From contig CALLOA010000126.1 of the NCBI GenBank assembly GCA_938005265.1, positions 1 through 42,045 of the forward strand: a stretch of 42,045 nt of DNA, read 5' to 3'. Under the pieces are notes generated by a model. That model ran no database searches, had not been told where the DNA came from, and saw only the letters and a program-made list of their open reading frames with translations. Each line of letters opens with the position of its first letter. Within the stretch, counting starts at the first letter, position 1. Source of the DNA: an uncultured Granulosicoccaceae bacterium (GTDB lineage Bacteria > Pseudomonadota > Gammaproteobacteria > Granulosicoccales > Granulosicoccaceae). Shown here piece after piece: positions 24,288 through 31,396 of the stretch. The position numbers and the translations under genes are program-made.

Positions 24288-26579
24288 ATGAAACCCAACA
24301 GTTTTATGAACGTTAGTCGCCGGGACTTTCTCAAAATCGGTGGCGGTACAACCGCACTTGTCATAGGCACAACCTTCACTCCTCTTTCATTTGTCGGTCA
24401 CGTCCGGGCGGCTGAAACACCACCGATCGATCCGAATCTCTTTGTGAAGATCGATGTCGATGGCCTGGTCACTCTGACGTCAATACGCGTTGAGATGGGC
24501 CAAGGTGTGCGCACCGGCATTCCTATGATTCTGGCCGACGAACTGGAAGCCGACTGGGACAAAGTCACATTATGGCAAGCTCCCGGTGACCCGGACAAAT
24601 ATGACCCGGCAGGCAAGGATGGGCAAAACACTGATGGCTCAAGATCTACACGACATCATTTTACGGTCATGCGCGAGATCGGTGCTGCTGCCCGACATTT
24701 GCTGGAAATGGCAGCTGCTGAAAAATGGGGTGTCGCAGTTGAAGAAGTCTCAGCCAAAGAACATCGCCTTCACCATGCAGCATCAGGCCGTTCTCTGGGT
24801 TTCGGTGATGTAGTGGAAACCGCTGCTGGCTTGAGTTTGCCGGAAGGATTCAAACCAACTCTCAAACCTGCCTCTGAATGGCGTTATATCGGTAAGGACA
24901 TGACCACCATTGACGGCTTTGACATGAGTACGGGTGGTGCTGACTACGGTGGCGATTACAGCATGCCGGATATGTTAATCGCCGTTGTTGCAAGACCGCC
25001 GGTATATCGTGGCAAGGTTAAATCTTATAACGATACTGAAGCGTTGAAAGTCAAAGGAGTCAAACAGGTCATCGAAATACCGGCTCTGGCCGATGACAAG
25101 CCGGCAGAATTCAGGGCATTGGGTGGAGTGGCAGTACTGGCCAGCAACACTTGGTCTGCCATACAGGGCCGCAAAGCCCTTGAAATTGAATGGGATGATG
25201 GCCCCTTCACCTCTCATGAAACGGCAAGCTATGACGATAAACTCAAAGCATCTGCCAAAGGTGGGGGCATGTCGATTCGTAACCGCGGTGACGCAGACGT
25301 GGAGTTTGGCAATGCTGCGCAAGTCGTAGAAGCTGACTACTTCGTGCCCTACTTTATTCACACACCGATGGAGCCACCTGTTGCAATCGTTGATGCCAAT
25401 AGCACACCGGTGCAGATTATTGCTGCAACTCAGGCTCCGAATGAAACTCGCCAGTATGTGGCTGAAGCTCTTGGAATTGACAAAGCTAATGTTGAATGCA
25501 GAATCTCTTTACTCGGGGGTGGTTTCGGCAGGAAATCCAAACCGGACTATGTCTGTGAAGCAGCAATATTATCGAAAGCCGCTGGTGTGCCCGTTCGCGT
25601 ACAGTGGACCCGTGAAGACGACATCCAGAACGGCTTCTATCACTCTGCCAGTGCACACTGCCTTAAAGGTGCGCTGGATGATGATGGCAAAGTAACAGCG
25701 ATTAAATATTGCGGAGCATGGCCTTCGATTGTCGGGCTTTGGAATCCTGCCGCCAAAACCGGCTTCGGTATTGAGTATGGTCTCGGCCTGATCGACATGC
25801 CATACAACGAAGTTCCTAACATCAGGATTGAGAATGCAGAGGCTGACATCATGATTCGCGTTGGCTGGTACCGTGCGGTCAACAATATTCAGCATGCTTT
25901 TGCAATGAATTCGTTTGCTTACGAACTCGCGGCAGCTGCCAAACGCGATCCACTGGATATGCTGCTTGAGATGATTGGTGAATCTGATGAAATGGATCTT
26001 GGCAAAGATGGTGTTGAAGAGTACTGGAACTACGGAGATTCAACTGATATCTGGCCAATAATGCCAAACCGCCTGTCTAACGCCTTACGGCGAGTAGCTG
26101 AAATTTCAGGTTATGGTGAACAAATGCCTGAAGGAGAAGCTATCGGTCTTGCGGTACACCGGGCGTTCCACAGTTACGTGGCTGCGGCTGTGCGTGTAAG
26201 ACTGGACGGTAATGGTGGGTATTCGATCCCCAGGGTAGATATGGCGGTGGACTGCGGACGCTATGTCAATCCGGAAGGTATTCGCAAGCAAATTGAAGGC
26301 GCTGTGGTTTACGGGAACACGGTGGCGACACAAGGCAAAATCACGACAACTGCAGGTGCCGTTGATCAAAGCAACTTCCATGATTACCCGGTCACCCGAA
26401 TGAACAACGCACCCATGGATGTGCAGGTGCATATTCTGGAAGATTTCGTTGATTTGCCTCCCTGTGGCATTGGTGAGCCTGGAGTACCACCAGTCGCACC
26501 TGCATTAACCAATGCATTGTTTGTAGCATCAGGCAAGCGGATTCGTGAGCTACCAATTGGAGATCAGCTCAAAGGTTGA
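24288..26579 (+). CDS. iorB: Molybdopterin-binding large subunit of a Tat-exported hydroxylase, IorB-like
   Basis: The product has 763 residues, and GGAGGG precedes ATG 24288. The N-terminus has a twin-arginine signal, SRRDFLK (Arg11, Arg12) then a hydrophobic stretch, and cleavage near VRAAE, so the folded complex is expected in the periplasm. LTSIRVEMGQGVRTG and LGGGFGRK are molybdopterin-contact segments, and Glu730 in GIGEPGVPP is the catalytic glutamate of the family. Enzymes of this kind hydroxylate aromatic heterocycles or aldehydes. There is no FAD subunit, as usual for IorAB, so electrons should go to a cytochrome or quinone. No such partner is nearby. The iron-sulfur subunit would ride along with this Tat signal. 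Confidence 0.93.
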   Translation: MKPNSFMNVSRRDFLKIGGGTTALVIGTTFTPLSFVGHVRAAETPPIDPNLFVKIDVDGLVTLTSIRVEMGQGVRTGIPMILADELEADWDKVTLWQAPGDPDKYDPAGKDGQNTDGSRSTRHHFTVMREIGAAARHLLEMAAAEKWGVAVEEVSAKEHRLHHAASGRSLGFGDVVETAAGLSLPEGFKPTLKPASEWRYIGKDMTTIDGFDMSTGGADYGGDYSMPDMLIAVVARPPVYRGKVKSYNDTEALKVKGVKQVIEIPALADDKPAEFRALGGVAVLASNTWSAIQGRKALEIEWDDGPFTSHETASYDDKLKASAKGGGMSIRNRGDADVEFGNAAQVVEADYFVPYFIHTPMEPPVAIVDANSTPVQIIAATQAPNETRQYVAEALGIDKANVECRISLLGGGFGRKSKPDYVCEAAILSKAAGVPVRVQWTREDDIQNGFYHSASAHCLKGALDDDGKVTAIKYCGAWPSIVGLWNPAAKTGFGIEYGLGLIDMPYNEVPNIRIENAEADIMIRVGWYRAVNNIQHAFAMNSFAYELAAAAKRDPLDMLLEMIGESDEMDLGKDGVEEYWNYGDSTDIWPIMPNRLSNALRRVAEISGYGEQMPEGEAIGLAVHRAFHSYVAAAVRVRLDGNGGYSIPRVDMAVDCGRYVNPEGIRKQIEGAVVYGNTVATQGKITTTAGAVDQSNFHDYPVTRMNNAPMDVQVHILEDFVDLPPCGIGEPGVPPVAPALTNALFVASGKRIRELPIGDQLKG

Positions 26580-26600
26580 GACTGATTCCTGACTGTCTTA

Positions 26601-26640
26601 AAGCTACCAGAGTTGTTTCACTGGTAGCTTTTTCTTTTTA
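26601..26640 (+). terminator. Strong Rho-independent terminator after the hydroxylase genes
   Basis: A perfect 10-bp stem AAGCTACCAG (26601-26610) with CTGGTAGCTT (26621-26630) encloses a 10-base loop and is followed by TTTCTTTTTA. It lies 21 bases after the iorB stop. Confidence 0.93.
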
Positions 26641-26910
26641 ATCATAAAGGAAATAAATTTTTCTGCCCCTGTAAAGAGGCCAGTGCCTGATACCAACACG
26701 GCTTATGATCTGCACAGGGCCACGTATAATCACCGTATCGAGCTGCTTGGCGATACCGTAAACCTGTGCCCATAAGTGGTAATTCTTGTACCACCACCTG
26801 AAAGCGATCGCGCATAATTTACAATCCATGAGCAACCAAAGTTTCGCTCATGTCCATCGCCTTTGTTTTAACCGCAATCGACCATCAAGCATTCGCATCA
26901 GCTCTAACTA
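26641..26910. other. Gene-free stretch before dnaE2
   Basis: I see no supported gene or RNA here. A 65-codon minus-strand frame (26638-26835) and two short plus-strand frames near 26829 and 26849 show no family features. Neither imuA/sulA nor imuB remnants were recognisable. Confidence 0.5.
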
Positions 26911-26926
26911 CTGGTATTTTAACCAG
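26911..26926. promoter_or_regulatory. LexA (SOS) box 1 upstream of dnaE2
   Basis: CTGGTATTTTAACCAG has the gammaproteobacterial LexA form CTG-N10-CAG with an AT-rich core, and it is itself a near-palindrome (CTGGT with ACCAG). It is 69 bases from the second box and shares TACTGGTAT with it. Confidence 0.75.
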
Positions 26927-26979
26927 TTTTCAAAACAGCCTGCCGGAATTTCATGAATCTCCGTGCAAGCCAATAAATA

Positions 26980-26995
26980 CTGGTATATTATACAG
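26980..26995. promoter_or_regulatory. LexA (SOS) box 2 upstream of dnaE2
   Basis: CTGGTATATTATACAG, flanked by TA on both sides, is nearly the E. coli consensus (TACTG-TA-rich-CAGTA). It ends 46 bases before ATG 27042 and overlaps the AT-rich sequence where the -10 element should be (for example TATTAT at 26986). LexA bound here would block the promoter directly. Confidence 0.88.
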
Positions 26996-27041
26996 TATAT
27001 CTAGCACCACCTGATCGCAAGCTAAAACCAGCACGTGCCTC

Positions 27042-30000
27042 ATGCAACACCCTCAGCAGCAAGCAGTCAATACATCGGCAGTGGCTGATAGCGCGTTCTA
27101 TGCAGAACTTCACTGCCTTTCCAATTTCAGTTTCCTGCGCGGCGCTTCACGCCCGGAGGAGTTGGTGGAGGCGGCGGTAGAGGCAGGTTACAGTGCGTTG
27201 GCGATTACTGACGAATGTTCGATGGCTGGTGTGGTGCGGGCCTGGACACGGACGTTGGAACTTGAAAAAGCGCATGAAGAAATTCATGGCGCCGGTACAT
27301 TTGGTTTTCAGCTGATTATCGGTACTGAATTTTTACTGGATGATGGCTTCAGGCTAGTCGCACTGGCTTGTCGCTTCGAGGGTTATCGTAATCTTTGCCA
27401 ATTAATCAGTGATGCACGACGTGCAGCCGAGAAAGGCAGTTATGAAATTACCCGCGAAATGCTTGAAGCTACAAACTTTGAAGACTGCTGCCTGATACTA
27501 GCACCACCGTATTATCCAGCACCCGGGCAACAACGTTATTCTCTGGACCCCTGGTTTGACTGGTTTGCCGATCTGGCATTAATCAGCCACGCTCGTAACG
27601 CCCATGTTGCACTGGAATTGCACTACGGACAATTTGATCAGCAGCATCACAACTGGCTGCAACGCAGTTGTGCTGCCAACACAGGACGTGCAGCGATTCC
27701 AATGGTTGCCTGTGGTGATGTGCATATGCACAATCGCCAACGCCGCGCATTACAGGATGTAGTGACCTGTATTCGCCATAATTGCACTCTTGATGAAGCC
27801 GGCAGACGCCTTTTTCCTAATGGTGAGCGTTATCTGCGTAACGAGTTTGCATTGCGCGCCACCTACCCTGCCGTGCTGCTGCATGAAAGTCTTGCAATAG
27901 CCGAGCATTGTAACTTTCGCCTTGGTGATCTGAGCTATCGCTACCCACGCGAAGTTGTACCACCGAACATGACACCCAAGTGTTATCTGCGCCAATTAAC
28001 ATTTGAGGGACTTAAATGGCGCTGGCCGGAAGGTGCCAGCACAGATGTCATGCAACAGATCGAACATGAACTCACACTGATTCACGAGATGCAGTATGAG
28101 CAATACTTCCTGACTGTCTACGACATCGTACGCTTTGCACGCAGCCGCAGAATTTTGTGTCAGGGTCGTGGCTCTGCGGCCAATTCAGCTGTGTGTTTTG
28201 CCCTTGGTATTACCGAGGTGGATCCGACCCGCACACGTTTGTTGTTTGAGCGTTTCATATCCAAAGAACGTAACGAACCACCAGATATCGATGTTGACTT
28301 TGAACACGAACGGCGCGAAGAAGTTATTCAGTATATTTACGAAAAATACGGTCGCGATCGTGCCGCTCTTGCTGCCACTGTTGTGTCCTACCGCAAGCGT
28401 AGTGCAGTACGTGACATTGGCAAAGTACTGGGCCTGCAGGAAGAGCAGATCACCGCACTATCAAAATCCATGGCCTGGTGGGACGGGCCACAGATAGTTA
28501 CCGAACGATTACAGGAAATGGGCTTTGATTCAGACAGCCACCTGTTTAAACGCTTTGCCTGGCTGCTCGAACAAATCCTTGGTTTCCCGCGCCACCTGTC
28601 ACAACACGTTGGTGGTTTTGTCATAGCCGATGAAACACTTGCGACACTGGTGCCGGTAGAAAATGCCAGCATGCCAGATCGCACGGTAATTCAATGGGAC
28701 AAGGATGATCTTGAAGAACTGGGGCTACTCAAGGTCGATGTGCTGGCGCTGGGCATGCTCACAGCCATTCGAAAATGTTTTGACCTGCTTGCAGACTTCA
28801 AGGGCGTTCAACACAGCATGGCCAGCATTCCAGCTAATGATTCGCCAACCTACGATATGATTTGCCGCGCTGACACCATGGGCGTATTCCAGATTGAATC
28901 GCGTGCACAGATGTCAATGCTGCCACGCCTGCGACCACGTAATTATTATGATCTGGTGATTGAAGTTGCGATTGTCAGGCCGGGGCCGATTCAGGGTGGC
29001 ATGGTAAATCCCTACCTGAAACGCCGCCAGGGTATTGAGCCGGTCAGCTATCCGAATATAGAACTTAAACAGGTACTGGAACGCACACTCGGGGTACCGG
29101 TATTTCAGGAACAGGTCATGGAGATTGCTATGGTTGCTGCCGGTTTCAGTGCGGGTGAAGCTGACCAGCTACGCCGTTCCATGGCAGCCTGGCGTCGTGT
29201 TGGTTCAGTGAGCCGTTTTCGTGATGCGATGATTGGCGGCATGCTTGAGAAAGGCTATGACCAGGAATTCGCCGAAGCGGTATTCCGCCAGGTTGAAGGC
29301 TTTGGTGAATACGGTTTTCCGGAATCACATGCAGCAAGTTTTGCCTTACTGGTGTATGTGTCTTGCTGGCTCAAGTGCCATGAGCCGGCAGCCTTTCTAT
29401 GTGCCATGTTGAATAGCCAACCTCTGGGCTTCTATGATCCGTCTGACCTGACACAGGATGCCAGACGCCACGGTGTTACAGTACTGCCAGTTGATATCAA
29501 TAAAAGCGACTGGGACCATCAGCTCATTCCCGTTGCAAACGATTCAGCTGATACGACTCATCAACAATCGGCAACAGTGCCTGGCGTCAGGCTTGGTTTC
29601 AGACTGGTTGCCAAACTGTCGAAAAACGGTGCAGATGCGATTCTTGAGGCACGCGGGCAAGCTCCTTTTTGCAATGCTGAAGACCTGGTGCGTCGAAGCG
29701 GTATTAATCAGCGTGACCAGCAAGCACTGGCTATTGCCGGTGCCCTTGAATCGATTAGCGGCAACCGTCACCAGGCACAATGGGATTTACTCGGCATAGA
29801 ACAACTTGGCGGCATTCTGGAAAATGCTTCAGCACGAGAACGAAATCTTGAACTGCCACTGCCAAGCGAAGGCGAGAATATTGTTGCTGATTATATGAGT
29901 ACCGGCCTGACACTTGGCCGTCACCCATTAGCTTTGTTACGTGACAAACTCAAGCAGAAACGGATTCTCAGTTCAGCTGAGTGGCGCAAAGTACCCGATG

Positions 30001-30284
30001 GCCGCTATACGCGCTTAGCCGGCATCATCAAAGTACGGCAACGCCCCGGCACAGCAACCGGCATTGTATTTATGACACTGGAAGATGAAACCGGCCATAT
30101 CAATGTGGTTTGCTGGAATACAGTCGTTGAAAATTTCCGGCGCGAAATACTGGGTGCCACAATGGTCGCAGTTTACGGCGAAACCCAGCGCGCAGGTGAA
30201 GTCGTGCACCTGATCGCACGCAAAATTGAAGACCTGAGCTGGATGCTGGGCGAACTGAGCACACATTCACGTAACTTCCATTAG
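27042..30284 (+). CDS. dnaE2: Error-prone DNA polymerase III alpha subunit DnaE2 (ImuC)
   Basis: The product has 1080 residues. The PHP domain starts with YAELHCLSNFSFLRGAS, the DnaE2 signature. The catalytic acids are in PPDIDVDFEHERR (Asp415, Asp417, Asp419), followed by VSYRKRSAVRDIGKVLGL, and GPIQGGMVNPYLKRRQG of the finger region. A helix-hairpin-helix stretch and a C-terminal OB fold (LAGIIKVRQRPGTATGIVFM) finish it. DnaE2 works with ImuA (or SulA) and ImuB in SOS mutagenesis and translesion synthesis. Here two LexA boxes lie before it, so SOS induction is expected, but imuA and imuB are not adjacent. There is no clear Shine-Dalgarno before the ATG. Confidence 0.96.
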   Translation: MQHPQQQAVNTSAVADSAFYAELHCLSNFSFLRGASRPEELVEAAVEAGYSALAITDECSMAGVVRAWTRTLELEKAHEEIHGAGTFGFQLIIGTEFLLDDGFRLVALACRFEGYRNLCQLISDARRAAEKGSYEITREMLEATNFEDCCLILAPPYYPAPGQQRYSLDPWFDWFADLALISHARNAHVALELHYGQFDQQHHNWLQRSCAANTGRAAIPMVACGDVHMHNRQRRALQDVVTCIRHNCTLDEAGRRLFPNGERYLRNEFALRATYPAVLLHESLAIAEHCNFRLGDLSYRYPREVVPPNMTPKCYLRQLTFEGLKWRWPEGASTDVMQQIEHELTLIHEMQYEQYFLTVYDIVRFARSRRILCQGRGSAANSAVCFALGITEVDPTRTRLLFERFISKERNEPPDIDVDFEHERREEVIQYIYEKYGRDRAALAATVVSYRKRSAVRDIGKVLGLQEEQITALSKSMAWWDGPQIVTERLQEMGFDSDSHLFKRFAWLLEQILGFPRHLSQHVGGFVIADETLATLVPVENASMPDRTVIQWDKDDLEELGLLKVDVLALGMLTAIRKCFDLLADFKGVQHSMASIPANDSPTYDMICRADTMGVFQIESRAQMSMLPRLRPRNYYDLVIEVAIVRPGPIQGGMVNPYLKRRQGIEPVSYPNIELKQVLERTLGVPVFQEQVMEIAMVAAGFSAGEADQLRRSMAAWRRVGSVSRFRDAMIGGMLEKGYDQEFAEAVFRQVEGFGEYGFPESHAASFALLVYVSCWLKCHEPAAFLCAMLNSQPLGFYDPSDLTQDARRHGVTVLPVDINKSDWDHQLIPVANDSADTTHQQSATVPGVRLGFRLVAKLSKNGADAILEARGQAPFCNAEDLVRRSGINQRDQQALAIAGALESISGNRHQAQWDLLGIEQLGGILENASARERNLELPLPSEGENIVADYMSTGLTLGRHPLALLRDKLKQKRILSSAEWRKVPDGRYTRLAGIIKVRQRPGTATGIVFMTLEDETGHINVVCWNTVVENFRREILGATMVAVYGETQRAGEVVHLIARKIEDLSWMLGELSTHSRNFH

Positions 30285-30351
30285 ACTCACGCATTACATA
30301 CCACATTACAACCAATACAGACTACGAACAAACTGGCAGTCAAATTGCCTA

Positions 30352-30412
30352 TTCTAAGTCTTAGAAGCAACCCTAAGTTGCAGAAGCACGTGTAGGTTGT
30401 CGTAGGTGCTTC
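30352..30412. repeat. Cluster of three inverted repeats downstream of dnaE2
   Basis: In 61 bases there are TTCTAAG-T-CTTAGAA (30352-30366, 7-base arms), GCAAC-CCTAA-GTTGC overlapping in use from 30367 to 30381, and GAAGCAC (30383-30389) with GTGCTTC (30406-30412). None is followed by a T run, so they are not typical terminators. They may be regulator-binding sites for the small exported-protein gene or weak RNA structures. Confidence 0.45.
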
Positions 30413-30514
30413 AGGCTCGACGCGCTAACAGCCTATGCATTCTACCAATGCCAATCTTGAGCAAAATTAAGCTGTACCCCTGACAAGCCCCGGGACAACC
30501 AGACAGCTACATGA

Positions 30515-31084
30515 TTGGATCGCAAACTGTGCATCGCAAACCGGAGAGAGCACATTAGCTACAAAATATATTCGATATCACCATACAAGCTACTATGTGT
30601 GTGTCTCGCCACCCTGTGGATAGCCAGCCTGTCATCGCAACCCAGGGCAGAGCAAACATCATCTACTGAAAATTCAGCACCCAATAACAGCCAAGCCGAA
30701 AAAATTGTTGCACAGAACAAATTAGCTGAAAAAAGGGCAACTGCCACGCGATCGGAGAGTGATACGCAATCGGAGAGTGATAAATTGAACAAGCACAATT
30801 CGGCAGAGCCAATATCAAATGTCAGCTATGACGGGCAAATACTCACATTTACAGTTATCAGTAATGGCTGTACATCTCCAGAGCATTTCACCATCATGCA
30901 TCAAACAGATGCAGACATGTGTCAATTAACCATCACCCGAACCCAACCGGACTACTGCAGACGAGTCCCGCAGGCGGTGGAAATTTCCCTTCCCTGGACC
31001 AAGCCAGAATCGACACAGGTAATGCCGATCCAGATAACCAATCCGCTGCTGCAATCCAATGTATCAAAACAGTTTGATAAATGA
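30515..31084 (+). CDS. Small exported protein of unknown function with a conserved Cys-containing C-terminal domain
   Basis: The product has up to 189 residues; the only usual start in the frame before the hydrophobic segment is TTG 30515, so the start is uncertain. A signal-like segment (PYKLLCVCLATLWIASLSSQP) precedes a charged, Ser/Glu/Lys/Asn-rich spacer that includes a short direct repeat (SESDTQSESD). The C-terminal 80 residues, with TFTVISNGCTSPEHF, MCQLTITRTQPDYCRR and VEISLPW, resemble a small domain seen in uncharacterised periplasmic proteins of proteobacteria. Three cysteines in it could pair. No function can be given. Confidence 0.62.
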   Translation: MDRKLCIANRREHISYKIYSISPYKLLCVCLATLWIASLSSQPRAEQTSSTENSAPNNSQAEKIVAQNKLAEKRATATRSESDTQSESDKLNKHNSAEPISNVSYDGQILTFTVISNGCTSPEHFTIMHQTDADMCQLTITRTQPDYCRRVPQAVEISLPWTKPESTQVMPIQITNPLLQSNVSKQFDK

Positions 31085-31190
31085 GCAGCATTGATTGAAA
31101 AAACGAAGGGTTGCTGGCTGAACAATCAATTTACGTCAAAACTGATTGTGATATCCGGCTACAACGAACTCCACCCAACTCGCAAAAATA

Positions 31191-31247
31191 CTGGATGAAT
31201 TTCACAATTCCCGGTTACATAACTGCAATGATTTCATCCAGGTAACC
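31191..31247 (+). promoter_or_regulatory. Possible pseudoknot-forming leader upstream of the protease gene
   Basis: CTGGATGAA (31191-31199) is complementary to TTCATCCAG (31233-31241), and GGTTAC (31213-31218) is complementary to GTAACC (31242-31247). The two right arms are contiguous and the four arms interleave, the order required for an H-type pseudoknot. The 31085-31396 gap holds no other feature that I recognise. A role as regulatory RNA is speculative. Confidence 0.3.
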
Positions 31248-31396
31248 AGCCTGACAACGTTGTGCGGCATAAGACGGTACAAGATGGTCACGAACAGTTA
31301 AAATACACTTATGAACGCTCATTCCAGTACGCCGCATATTCGACTTTAAAACAACTGGTCAAACTAGTCGCCACCAACCTCGTCGGAAAGCAACGC

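Noticed and set aside
26638..26835. Remnant of imuB upstream of dnaE2
   Set aside because: The minus-strand frame has a faint GPxQI resemblance only, in the wrong orientation, with no Y-family polymerase motif.
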